This document shows, one piece after another, positions 24,449 to 32,042 of a stretch of 32,050 nucleotides of DNA. How positions within the stretch are numbered: position 1 is the stretch's first letter; each line of letters begins with the position of its first letter. The translations under genes and the position numbers were made by a program. Source of the DNA: JAGXLC01 sp964461045 (GTDB lineage: Bacteria; Bacteroidota; Bacteroidia; Bacteroidales; UBA12077); NCBI GenBank assembly GCA_964461045.1, contig CAYWSJ010000040.1, positions 1 through 32,050 of the forward strand, written 5' to 3'. The notes beneath the pieces are model-generated. The model had not been told where the DNA came from, did not search any database, and was given only the letters and a program-made list of their open reading frames with translations.

Positions 24449-24889
24449 TTACGATTTAAAGTTTTTTCTGTACGGATAAACACCTTCTGCCCAGTTTCCT
24501 TCAGATATTAGTTTTTCCGGTTCAGGATGATTCTTAAATGTAATACCTAATATCTCATGCATTTCTCTTTCAATCCAGTTAGCACCCGGGATCATGTTGG
24601 CAAGTGATTCAATTTCTGGTTTTTCAATTGGAAGCACGACATGAATATTCAGAATATTTCCGCTTTTATCATCGCTGAAATGGTACAGTATTTCTATTCC
24701 AGCCTTCGTATGATATGCAGATGCAATGATAAAGCGTAACCCAAGTGTTTTTATCAAATATTCTGAGATATTTATGATGGACGCGGAATTAGCCTCTGCC
24801 AAAACCCTCTTATCTTTGATAACCGAAGTATCAATAATATCCACGGGAAACTGGTTTTTAATATTTTCTATAAGTGTTTCTTTATCCAT
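24449..24889 (-). CDS. NuoC-like subunit of the membrane [NiFe] hydrogenase (EchD/MbhK-like)
   Basis: 146 residues, the size of stand-alone 30-kDa-subunit homologues in Ech/Mbh enzymes. The NuoC signature appears as NWIEREMHEILGITFKNHPEPEKL near the C terminus, followed by GVYPYRK. It has no cofactor motifs and serves as a structural part of the peripheral arm beside the NuoD- and NuoB-like proteins. It is 6 bases before the large-subunit gene. Confidence 0.92.
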   Translation of the reverse strand: MDKETLIENIKNQFPVDIIDTSVIKDKRVLAEANSASIINISEYLIKTLGLRFIIASAYHTKAGIEILYHFSDDKSGNILNIHVVLPIEKPEIESLANMIPGANWIEREMHEILGITFKNHPEPEKLISEGNWAEGVYPYRKNFKS

Positions 24890-24896
24890 TGTAGCT

Positions 24897-25310
24897 TTAG
24901 ATTTGTTTTGTCAGTTTTACAATACCAGATAGCATTGCTTCCGGTTTAGGCGGACAGCCTGGTATATAAGCATCAACAGGAATGATTTTGTCTACAGGAC
25001 CGGCAAAAGTATTTCCTTCGGCAAAGATTCCTCCTGTACACCCACAGGCTCCAAATGCAACCACGAAAACCGGTTTTGCAGCTTGCTCATACACTTCGAG
25101 CAAGCGGGGTTTGTCTCTTTGATTTATTGAACCACTTACTAAGATAACATCTGCATGTCTCGGACTACCCACCAGTTGAATACCGAATCTTTCGGCATCG
25201 TATCTGGGAGTGAGAACATCCAGAATTTCAATATCGCAGTTGTTACAGGAAGCACCTGCAAAGTGAAATACCCAAAGTGATTTTTTTAAACAAAAACTTT
25301 TTAGTCCCAT
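24897..25310 (-). CDS. [NiFe] hydrogenase small subunit (NuoB/EchC/MbhJ-like)
   Basis: 137 residues, the short form without the medial and distal clusters of soluble hydrogenases. Proximal [4Fe-4S] ligands are Cys22 and Cys25 (SCNNCDIE), Cys89 (GACGCTGG) and Cys119 (PGCPPKPE). It passes electrons directly to the NiFe site of the large subunit. It lies 7 bases before the NuoC-like gene and 10 bases after the NuoH-like gene. Confidence 0.95.
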   Translation of the reverse strand: MGLKSFCLKKSLWVFHFAGASCNNCDIEILDVLTPRYDAERFGIQLVGSPRHADVILVSGSINQRDKPRLLEVYEQAAKPVFVVAFGACGCTGGIFAEGNTFAGPVDKIIPVDAYIPGCPPKPEAMLSGIVKLTKQI

Positions 25311-25320
25311 TTAGTTTGTT

Positions 25321-26253
25321 TTATAATCCTAAATAAATCAAAACTATTGCTATAATTACCAAGGCATTCATCCCTATTAGGAAAAATCTCATCGCTTGCT
25401 TTATTTTTAACCTTGGGTTCGTATTTCGAATTAAAGTAATCAGGAGGACAACTGCCAGGAGTTTGAGTATCGACCAAAGAATTCCGATACCTTCCCAATT
25501 GAACCCGCTCATTAGAAAACCTACGAGCAGCGCGGGCAAAATGAAAAGCATGATGTACTTGGTGAACTTGACCAAAGCGTATACTGTTCCTGAATACTCA
25601 ATAAATGCACCTTCTGCCAGTTCAGTTTCTGCTTCGGCAATATCAAATGGCACCAGACCCAGTTTGGCCTGTATGCAGAAAACACCCACTATAAACAACA
25701 AAACTCCTGAGATGCTGCCAATAAAAGGCGCTCCTGCCTGCTGCATTTGAATAATTTCGCTCATTTTCATACTCTGGTCTGCTTTAAGAATGATGGCTGC
25801 AAACAGAAGCAGGAATGTAAGCTCATAACTCACAATGAGTTTTATTTCCCTGGAAGCACCCACCGAAGCCAGCGGATTACCCGAAGCCAGCGCACCTATG
25901 ATGTAGGTCAGCGAAGGAATAGTCAGTAGATAAAAGATTACAATAACATCCCCTTCAAAGCCAATATTGATGTTAAATAGCGGAAGGAGGATAAAAGTAG
26001 CTGAAATAGTGGCTCCAAATAACCCCAGCACAGGGGCAATCAAAAAAGTCATTTTTGCTCCTCTGGCCGGGAGAATGGTTTCTTTAACCAATAACAATTT
26101 CAGGAAATCATAGAAGGGTTGTAGAAGAGGAGGACCTTTTCTGAATTGCACCTGTGCTGTTATTTTTCTGTCGAACCAGGAGAGCAGTCCGCCTACTACT
26201 CCTGCAAAGAGTAAACCAGGATAGATGAAAAAATAAAATAGTGTTTCAGCCAT
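25321..26253 (-). CDS. NuoH-like membrane anchor subunit of the [NiFe] hydrogenase (EchB/MbhM-like)
   Basis: 310 residues, about eight membrane helices. The cytosolic loop RKGPPLLQPFYDFLKLLLVKE is typical of EchB/HycD/HyfC. ASREIKLIVSYELTFLL and the acidic FDIAEAETELAEGAFIEYSG loop, matching the E-rich quinone-cavity region of NuoH, are present. It anchors the hydrogenase core and couples it to the Mrp arm. The start overlaps the preceding Fe-S gene by 8 bases. Confidence 0.94.
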   Translation of the reverse strand: MAETLFYFFIYPGLLFAGVVGGLLSWFDRKITAQVQFRKGPPLLQPFYDFLKLLLVKETILPARGAKMTFLIAPVLGLFGATISATFILLPLFNINIGFEGDVIVIFYLLTIPSLTYIIGALASGNPLASVGASREIKLIVSYELTFLLLFAAIILKADQSMKMSEIIQMQQAGAPFIGSISGVLLFIVGVFCIQAKLGLVPFDIAEAETELAEGAFIEYSGTVYALVKFTKYIMLFILPALLVGFLMSGFNWEGIGILWSILKLLAVVLLITLIRNTNPRLKIKQAMRFFLIGMNALVIIAIVLIYLGL

Positions 26254-26758
26254 TGTTCTGTTTTTTTAATTTATCATAAGGAACATCCTTAATTAATACC
26301 CTGTCGTTCAGCTTGTAAATGTTTTCTTCCTCATTTTCTTCCATATCTACGAGTTTGACAGCATCGCCAGGACTGTAATCAACAAATTGCTTTAGTTCCT
26401 TTTCGTCATTCAGGTCAAAATAATTTTCTGCTGTCCTTATATGTTCAAAAAAATCTGTCATAATAGTTCCAAACGGGCATATTGCCACACAGGACTTACA
26501 GGCGATACATAAATTGGTATGTCTTACAATCATACCCTCTTCATCTTTTTCCAGTGCCTCTGCCGGACAAACTTCTACGCATGGTGCTTCTTCGCATCTT
26601 CTACAGGTATACCTGAACAATGCCAATTCTCTGAGCGTTTTGCGGCCGTTGGTATTCGGAAAATCGCTCATTATTCCATCCGGACGGTTTTTGTCGCCGA
26701 TTCCGGAGATTGTATGATCTCTTAGTTTGGCCAGGTCTATAAGTATCTTTTTATTCAT
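26246..26758 (-). CDS. HycB-like two-cluster [4Fe-4S] electron-transfer protein
   Basis: 170 residues. Two [4Fe-4S] motifs: Cys52/55/60/64 (CRRCEEAPCVEVCP) and Cys84/87/90/94 (CIACKSCVAICP), in the spacing seen in HycB/HydN/CooF-type ferredoxin-like proteins. The C terminus (about 105-170) is an acidic extension with no recognised domain. Located between the diaphorase-like pair and the NuoH-like gene, it is the natural wire between the flavin module and the hydrogenase core, alongside the NuoI-like ferredoxin. Start ATG at 26758, 12 bases after the gamma-subunit gene. Confidence 0.9.
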   Translation of the reverse strand: MNKKILIDLAKLRDHTISGIGDKNRPDGIMSDFPNTNGRKTLRELALFRYTCRRCEEAPCVEVCPAEALEKDEEGMIVRHTNLCIACKSCVAICPFGTIMTDFFEHIRTAENYFDLNDEKELKQFVDYSPGDAVKLVDMEENEEENIYKLNDRVLIKDVPYDKLKKQNNG

Positions 26759-26770
26759 TGATCTTGTTTT

Positions 26771-27592
26771 TTATTTCCAAATGTCCGGTCTGCCTTTAAT
26801 TTCATCATAACTAAATACAGGGCCGTCTTTGCATACAAAATATTCTCCCATCATACAGTGTCCGCATTTACCTAAACCACACGACATGTTTTTTTCCATA
26901 GATAAATAGATTTTGTTTTCCGGGTAGCCCATTTCCAATAGTTTCTGTACTCCGAATTTCATCATTATCGGAGGACCAACAACAACAGCTACAGAGTCTT
27001 CAATATTTATATCTATTTTATCGAGCAGAACTGTAACCACACCTACCTCTTCAGTCCAGGAATCATCAGCTTTGTCAACTGATCTCATAACCTCAAATTT
27101 GGGTACCGACCGTAGTTCATCAATATAAGGTTCATAGATACATTCCTGGGGAGATTTGGAACCATAGCAGAAGGTAACTTTCTTAATTCGGTCTTGTTCT
27201 GCCTGTAGGTTATAGAGCAACGAACGCAACGGAGCAAAACCGCAACCTCCGCCCAGGACCAATACTTCTTTGTCGTATAATTTTTCCAGTGGGTAGCCTC
27301 TTCCATAAGGCCCGCGGATGCCAACTGTTTCACCTCCCTTGAACTGATGGATTTTTTCCGTTACATAACCAGCTTTCATGATGGTTACATCTATCTTATC
27401 TTTTACCAAAGGAGAGGAGGAAGGGGTGAAAGGAGCTTCTCCAATTCCTTCCAGCACCAGTTCTATAAACTGACCCGTGTGAAAAGTAAAATTGTGCTCC
27501 GGTTTCAGAACAAATGTTTTTATGGTAGGTGACTCTTCGATCACCTCAAGCACTTCGGCTTTTATGGGTTTGTATAAGTTTCCTTTTTGCAT
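26771..27592 (-). CDS. FAD/NAD(P)-binding oxidoreductase, sulfhydrogenase gamma/AsrB-like subunit
   Basis: 273 residues of the ferredoxin-NADP reductase-like family that includes HydG (gamma) of Pyrococcus soluble hydrogenase, AsrB and PyrK. The FAD domain (about 1-100) has APFTPSSSP and VGIRGPYGRGYP. The nucleotide domain starts with LVLGGGCGFAPLRSLL (about 111-126). The C-terminal [2Fe-2S] cluster uses Cys238, Cys243, Cys246 and Cys254 (SCGLGKCGHC...VC). It should oxidise NAD(P)H or reduce NAD(P)+ in the cytosol and exchange electrons with the beta subunit encoded just upstream (13 bases). NADH versus NADPH preference cannot be read by eye. Such a subunit is not part of classical Mbh or Ech complexes. 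Confidence 0.92.
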   Translation of the reverse strand: MQKGNLYKPIKAEVLEVIEESPTIKTFVLKPEHNFTFHTGQFIELVLEGIGEAPFTPSSSPLVKDKIDVTIMKAGYVTEKIHQFKGGETVGIRGPYGRGYPLEKLYDKEVLVLGGGCGFAPLRSLLYNLQAEQDRIKKVTFCYGSKSPQECIYEPYIDELRSVPKFEVMRSVDKADDSWTEEVGVVTVLLDKIDINIEDSVAVVVGPPIMMKFGVQKLLEMGYPENKIYLSMEKNMSCGLGKCGHCMMGEYFVCKDGPVFSYDEIKGRPDIWK

Positions 27593-27605
27593 TGAAATGC
27601 AATTT

Positions 27606-28613
27606 TTATTGATTAGTTAACTCCATGAAGAGTTCATTTTTATTAATATTTCCAATACATGCTTCTATACATCTTCCGCAACCAGTACAAGCTAACGATT
27701 CGAACTGTTCCGGTTTCCAGACATATTTACACATATATCTGTTATAGAAACGTTTATGTAGTTCGCCCAATGGGTCTTCTCCCGCCGCTACTTTTTCAAA
27801 TCCGGGATACTGGCAGGCGTCGAGGTGCCTGACTTTTTCAAATCCAGGTTTCTCAAGCAGCAGGAAGCAGGTACATGTGGGACAAATTGTTGCACATGCC
27901 CCGCAGGAAACACAGGTTTCTGAGTACTTTTTCCAAATTTCATCACCGGAATTATTTACCAATTCTCCGGTTTTTTTATAATTGGGCAATCCTTTGTTTT
28001 GATTGTCTAGTTCTTCTTCTATTGTTTTTCTTTTGTCGAGAATCTTTTGAATATCATTTTCGGTTGGCTCATCAAGTGCAGTGTATTTTTTAAGTTCATT
28101 TATAATGTTTTCACCCTTCTCTGAATTAACCTCCAGTGTAATGTTTCCTTCAAAAAATGTAAGTAAAATATCGTGGTGTTTCTTCGGAAATGGTTTTACG
28201 TCGTAGCTTGTACAGTGGCAATGTTCCTGTAATGAATGGCAATCGGTACCTATGATAGTCGTGTTCTCGCGGTGCATTTTATAGGCCGGGTCTTCGTAAT
28301 CTCTGTTTAAATACATCTCATCCTGAATATCCATTGCAGAGAGGTCACAGGCAGGTACCCCGATAATTATTCGTTGTTTTTCAGGTTGCTTCAAATTCAC
28401 CACATTTTCTTTAACCGGATTGAAAAAAGTCTTAAGTGGAGTAGCAGGTTTGGGCTTATTATAGGTTATTTCTTTAATCGATTCTTCATCCAGAAGAAGC
28501 TCATAATCCTGGTTTTCTCCATAAGTGAGTGGGGCATATATGTTATAACCGGAGATCAGATTCACAAGGGCTTTATCCCAGTTCTCTTTGGTTAAAGTGA
28601 AATATTTGTTCAT
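27606..28613 (-). CDS. Iron-sulfur subunit, sulfhydrogenase beta/AsrA-like
   Basis: 335 residues from the ATG at 28613 (MNKYFTLTKENW); an in-frame GTG at 28634 would add seven residues but overlaps the Rex box and does not look native. The family features of AsrA/HydB (beta) are present: GVPACDLSAMDIQDEMYL, a CHSLQEHCHCTSYD segment, and two C-terminal [4Fe-4S] motifs, Cys234/237/240/244 (CVSCGACATIC) and Cys309/312/315/319 (CTGCGRCIEAC). It takes electrons from the gamma flavoprotein and passes them on. First gene of the 19-gene operon, with a Rex box ending 6 bases before the ATG on this strand. No partner large/small subunit pair of soluble hydrogenase is present, so its partner must be the membrane enzyme encoded downstream. 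Confidence 0.91.
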   Translation of the reverse strand: MNKYFTLTKENWDKALVNLISGYNIYAPLTYGENQDYELLLDEESIKEITYNKPKPATPLKTFFNPVKENVVNLKQPEKQRIIIGVPACDLSAMDIQDEMYLNRDYEDPAYKMHRENTTIIGTDCHSLQEHCHCTSYDVKPFPKKHHDILLTFFEGNITLEVNSEKGENIINELKKYTALDEPTENDIQKILDKRKTIEEELDNQNKGLPNYKKTGELVNNSGDEIWKKYSETCVSCGACATICPTCTCFLLLEKPGFEKVRHLDACQYPGFEKVAAGEDPLGELHKRFYNRYMCKYVWKPEQFESLACTGCGRCIEACIGNINKNELFMELTNQ

Positions 28614-28618
28614 GATTA

Positions 28619-28636
28619 TTGTTATGATTTTCACAA
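28619..28636. promoter_or_regulatory. Rex box in front of the [NiFe] hydrogenase operon
   Basis: TTGTTA-TGATTT-TCACAA: both half-sites are exact versions of the Rex operator TTGTKA-N6-TMACAA. It lies between -6 and -23 relative to the ATG of the beta-subunit gene on the minus strand. Rex itself is encoded divergently 187 bases away. Confidence 0.75.
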
Positions 28637-28772
28637 AACAAGTTAGGAAACTACATGATATGTGTCAACTTTTTTTGTGAGAAATGTCAGATATTGGTCA
28701 CAATATTAATTTATAATAAATAAAAATAGCTACACATCTCTTTTGTGATAGGTGTTTGTGATTTAAAAAAAA

Positions 28773-28818
28773 ATGTTATATATTTCACAAAATATAGTTA
28801 TTGAGAAAATATTCACAA
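28773..28818. promoter_or_regulatory. Two Rex boxes in front of rex
   Basis: 28773-28790 reads ATGTTA-TATATT-TCACAA and 28801-28818 reads TTGAGA-AAATAT-TCACAA, each with one mismatch to TTGTKA-N6-TMACAA. The second ends 4 bases before the rex ATG. Autoregulation by Rex is common, and from here the divergent [NiFe] promoter could also be affected. Confidence 0.72.
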
Positions 28819-28822
28819 TAAA

Positions 28823-29437
28823 ATGATATCATTCACTCAAACAAAAAGATTGTTGCGTTATCGTATGGGTATTACCCGGCTAAAGAAAATGGGATTTGAA
28901 AAAGTATTTTCCTATACTATTGGAAAAGAGACAGGTGTGAGTGCTGAACTGGTAAGGAAAGATTTCTCACAGTATGGAATAAAGGGAAAGAGAAGGGGAG
29001 GATATGATATTGATGAGTTATTAACTGCCATGGAAAAAATATTTGGTAAAGATCGTGTTCAGTCGGTGATAATCGTGGGAATGGGAAACCTAGGAAAAGC
29101 TATCTCTTTTTATGAAGGCTTTTCAGAGCATAAGATGAATATTGTAGCAGGATTTGATGTGGATCCCAGTAAATACAGCAAAAAGTTTCATATACCTATT
29201 TATCCACTGGAAAATCTGGAAGATGTTATAGAGGCTTTTCATGTATCTGTTGCGATATTGTCTGTTCCTGAAATAGCTGCCCAGGAAACTACCGATGTTT
29301 TAGTTGAGAATGGGATTAAAGGGATACTTAACCTGGCTCCTGTTTTATTGAAAGTTCCTGAGGATGTTACCGTTAACAATGTCAACCTGATGGTTGAGCT
29401 GGAGCGTTTGATGTATCATTCGGGTGTTATCAAATAG
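28823..29437 (+). CDS. rex: Redox-sensing transcriptional repressor Rex
   Basis: 204 residues, normal length. A winged-helix DNA-binding domain (about 1-80, with TGVSAELVRKDFSQYGIKGKRRGGY) is followed by a Rossmann NAD(H)-binding domain starting VIIVGMGNLGKAI (about 81-93), and a C-terminal swapped helix is expected at the end. Rex binds its operators when NAD+ dominates and leaves them when NADH rises. It is divergent from the [NiFe] operon, has operators in its own promoter and is followed 49 bases later by hypF, so rex-hypF-hypC is probably one transcript. Confidence 0.96.
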   Translation: MISFTQTKRLLRYRMGITRLKKMGFEKVFSYTIGKETGVSAELVRKDFSQYGIKGKRRGGYDIDELLTAMEKIFGKDRVQSVIIVGMGNLGKAISFYEGFSEHKMNIVAGFDVDPSKYSKKFHIPIYPLENLEDVIEAFHVSVAILSVPEIAAQETTDVLVENGIKGILNLAPVLLKVPEDVTVNNVNLMVELERLMYHSGVIK

Positions 29438-29486
29438 TTTTTACTTTACTTTTTAAGGATTATCCTTTATATTGTTGAAAATATAT

Positions 29487-31790
29487 ATGGCTGTTAATGC
29501 ATATAAGATACATATAAAAGGACTGGTTCAGGGTGTTGGATTCAGACCTTTTGTTTACCGGCTTGCACAACAAAACAATCTCAATGGTTGGGTGATAAAC
29601 CGGAATGATGGCGTTATAATTAAAATTGAGGCAGGTGAACAAAAACTGAAACATTTTTTAGCACAATTAACACAGGAGGCTCCGATCGCTTCATCAATCC
29701 AGCATGTGAACGTTCAAAAGAGTAATGTTGAAGTCTTAAAAGATTTCAGGATTGTAAAAAGTAAAAACCACTCCCGGGCAATAACTGATATTAGTCCCGA
29801 TATTGCTGTTTGTAATGATTGCTTAACTGATATGAAACAGCAGGAACACCGCTATGATTACCCGTTTATTAATTGTACCAACTGCGGACCCCGTTTTTCA
29901 ATAATTAAAGCACTGCCTTATGATCGTGCAAAAACCACGATGGATGAATTCCAGATGTGCGGAGAGTGCGCCAAAGAATATTCCGATGTTGAGGACAGGC
30001 GATTTCATGCCCAACCTGTTGCATGTAATCATTGCGGACCCTATTATGAGCTTCATACCAGCAATGAGAAAATTACAGGAATTGAAAAAATTTTAGACCG
30101 GGTAAAATATTTACTTAACCAGGGAAAAATTATAGCCGTTAAAGGTATCGGTGGGTTTCACTTGATGTGCGATGCTTTCAATGATGAAGCGATTCAACTG
30201 CTCAGAAAGAGAAAAATACGTTCGCAGAAACCATTTGCGGTTATGTTTCGCAACATTCAAAGTCTTAAGGAATTTGCTGAAGTGTCTGATGCAGAAAAAG
30301 ATACTTTAACTTCGTGGAGGAGGCCTATTGTTTTGTTGAAGCAATATAAGAAATTAAACGCATTTTTAAATCCGGGAATGGACAGAATTGGCGCCATGTT
30401 GCCTTATATGCCTTTTCACTACCTGCTTTTTGAAAGACTGGAAACTATAGCGGTAGTCCTGACAAGCGGAAATTATTCGGATACACCAATTGTGGCAGAT
30501 AACTCAGAGGCTTTCAACCATTTTAAGAGCCTGGCGGATGCCTTTTTAATCTATAATCGCGATATATACAACAAATTGGATGATTCGGTGCTAAAAGTAG
30601 TTGATAATCATGTTCAGATGATTAGAAGATCGCGGGGGTATGTTCCTTCTCCGGTTTTTACAGCCCTTAAAACGGAAGGTATTTTAGCTACAGGTGCGGA
30701 ACTGAAAAATTGTTTTGCCGTGGGGAAAGACAACCGAGCGATTATGAGTCAGCACATCGGCGATTTAAAGAATTATGAGACGTACTCGTTTTATAGTGAG
30801 ATGGTGAACAGATTCCTGGAATTGTTCAGGGTAAAACCGCAAATTGTGGTCAGTGATATGCATCCTGAATATTTGTCTACCCGTTTCGCTGCTGAATACC
30901 AAAAGAACAGCAGCCAAAGGCAAAATATTGAAAAACAAGGACCAGTCAACTGGATTAAGGTGCAGCATCATCATGCACACATAGCCTCAGCAATGGCAGA
31001 AAACGAATTAGATGAGAGCGTTATAGGAGTTTCTCTCGATGGAACGGGTTATGGCGATGATCAAAATATTTGGGGCGGAGAGTTTCTTATATGTGATTTG
31101 AATGGGTATTCAAGATATGCTCATTTTAGCTATGTTCCAATGCCCGGTGGAGATAAAGCTGCTTTTGAACCCTGGCGGATGGCTGTGTCTTATTTGTATG
31201 ATGCTTATGGCAAAGATTTTATGAAATTGCCGCTTGAAATTCTCCAGAATAAGAACAAAGAAGAGTTGACCATGATTGAATCGATGATTCAGAAGAGAAT
31301 AAATTCACCTTTAACCTCAAGTGCCGGACGATTGTTTGATGCAGTAGCTGCCTTGTTAAATATTTGTGATGTTGCTTCCTATGATGCTGAGGCACCCATG
31401 AAACTGGAAGCGATTGTTGCATCAGCATGTAGTGATTCTTATGAATTTGAAATGAATGAGTGTATTTCGTTCAGAAAAGCAATTAAAGGGATTGTGGATG
31501 ATTTGTTGGCTGGAAGGGCAACTTCAGAAATTGCCGCTAAGTTTCACAATACAGTAGTCGAAAGTGTCACTCAAATGGTGAAAAGAATATATAAGGAAAA
31601 GAACCTGCACAAAGTCATTCTTTCAGGAGGTACTTTTCAGAATTCTTATTTATTGGCAAATATTATAAACAAACTGCAAGAAGCCAGTTTCGAGGTGTAT
31701 ACCAATCAAAAAGTACCTTGCAACGATGGAGGAATAGCGTTGGGACAAATGGCTATTGCGGCAAAAAGGAGGGCATTACAATGTGTTTAA
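29487..31790 (+). CDS. hypF: [NiFe] hydrogenase maturation carbamoyltransferase HypF
   Basis: 767 residues from the ATG at 29487; in-frame TTG codons 15 bases earlier are less likely, because the family N terminus (YKIHIKGLVQGVGFRPFVYRLA-like) follows this ATG closely. Domains in order: acylphosphatase (about 1-95), two zinc fingers with four CxxC pairs (about 108-185, CNDC, CTNC, CGEC, CNHC), YrdC-like (about 205-390) and Kae1-like carbamoyltransferase (about 400-760) with HHHAHIASAMAE and SLDGTGYGDD. It uses carbamoyl phosphate and ATP to supply the CN ligands of the NiFe site through HypE. The stop overlaps hypC by 10 bases. Confidence 0.97.
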   Translation: MAVNAYKIHIKGLVQGVGFRPFVYRLAQQNNLNGWVINRNDGVIIKIEAGEQKLKHFLAQLTQEAPIASSIQHVNVQKSNVEVLKDFRIVKSKNHSRAITDISPDIAVCNDCLTDMKQQEHRYDYPFINCTNCGPRFSIIKALPYDRAKTTMDEFQMCGECAKEYSDVEDRRFHAQPVACNHCGPYYELHTSNEKITGIEKILDRVKYLLNQGKIIAVKGIGGFHLMCDAFNDEAIQLLRKRKIRSQKPFAVMFRNIQSLKEFAEVSDAEKDTLTSWRRPIVLLKQYKKLNAFLNPGMDRIGAMLPYMPFHYLLFERLETIAVVLTSGNYSDTPIVADNSEAFNHFKSLADAFLIYNRDIYNKLDDSVLKVVDNHVQMIRRSRGYVPSPVFTALKTEGILATGAELKNCFAVGKDNRAIMSQHIGDLKNYETYSFYSEMVNRFLELFRVKPQIVVSDMHPEYLSTRFAAEYQKNSSQRQNIEKQGPVNWIKVQHHHAHIASAMAENELDESVIGVSLDGTGYGDDQNIWGGEFLICDLNGYSRYAHFSYVPMPGGDKAAFEPWRMAVSYLYDAYGKDFMKLPLEILQNKNKEELTMIESMIQKRINSPLTSSAGRLFDAVAALLNICDVASYDAEAPMKLEAIVASACSDSYEFEMNECISFRKAIKGIVDDLLAGRATSEIAAKFHNTVVESVTQMVKRIYKEKNLHKVILSGGTFQNSYLLANIINKLQEASFEVYTNQKVPCNDGGIALGQMAIAAKRRALQCV
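31767..31773 (+). promoter_or_regulatory. Strong Shine-Dalgarno sequence deciding the hypC start
   Basis: AGGAGGG, 7 bases before the ATG at 31781 and inside the end of hypF. Such strong sites are unusual in this window and help to fix the hypC start. Confidence 0.7.
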
Positions 31791-31999
31791 GTATACCGGC
31801 AAGAATCGAATCAATTGAGAATGACCAGGCAGTCGTTTCTTTTGGCGGAAATGAATACAAAGCGGGTCTTCATATGGTTAAAGATGAAGTTGAGGTGGGA
31901 GACTATATCTTGCTTCACGCGGGTTTTGCAATCCAAAAAATAAGCGATGAAGAAGCAGAGGAAACATTAAAATTATTAAGAGAGATGGATGATTTGTAA
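31781..31999 (+). CDS. hypC: [NiFe] hydrogenase assembly chaperone HypC
   Basis: 72 residues from the ATG at 31781, giving the invariant MCLSIPARI start with the essential Cys2 that binds the Fe(CN)2CO unit and the large-subunit precursor. A longer in-frame reading upstream would bury this Cys and is rejected. The core GLHMVKDEVEVGDYILLHAGFAIQKI and a helical acidic tail are typical of HypC/HupF. It overlaps the hypF end by 10 bases. hypA, hypB, hypD and hypE are not in the window; hypD/hypE may follow beyond the right edge. Confidence 0.96.
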   Translation: MCLSIPARIESIENDQAVVSFGGNEYKAGLHMVKDEVEVGDYILLHAGFAIQKISDEEAEETLKLLREMDDL

Positions 32000-32018
32000 C
32001 TTCTCACAGAGAAAAATA

Positions 32019-32042
32019 CTTAGCGTCTTAGCGTCTTAGCGA
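32019..32042. repeat. Three tandem 8-base repeats at the right edge
   Basis: CTTAGCGT twice followed by CTTAGCGA, directly after hypC. The flanking text (TTCTCACAGAG before, GAGAGCAATT after) suggests part of a longer dispersed intergenic element cut by the window end. Confidence 0.6.

Noticed and set aside
28614..28634. GTG start extending the beta subunit by seven residues
   Set aside because: The extension is hydrophobic without family support and overlaps the Rex box; the ATG at 28613 gives the natural N terminus.
28675..28703. Further Rex-like half-sites (TTGTGA and TCACAA) in the rex promoter region
   Set aside because: TTGTGA-N6-TCAGAT and GTCAGA-N6-TCACAA carry two and three mismatches; too weak to call beside the three better sites.
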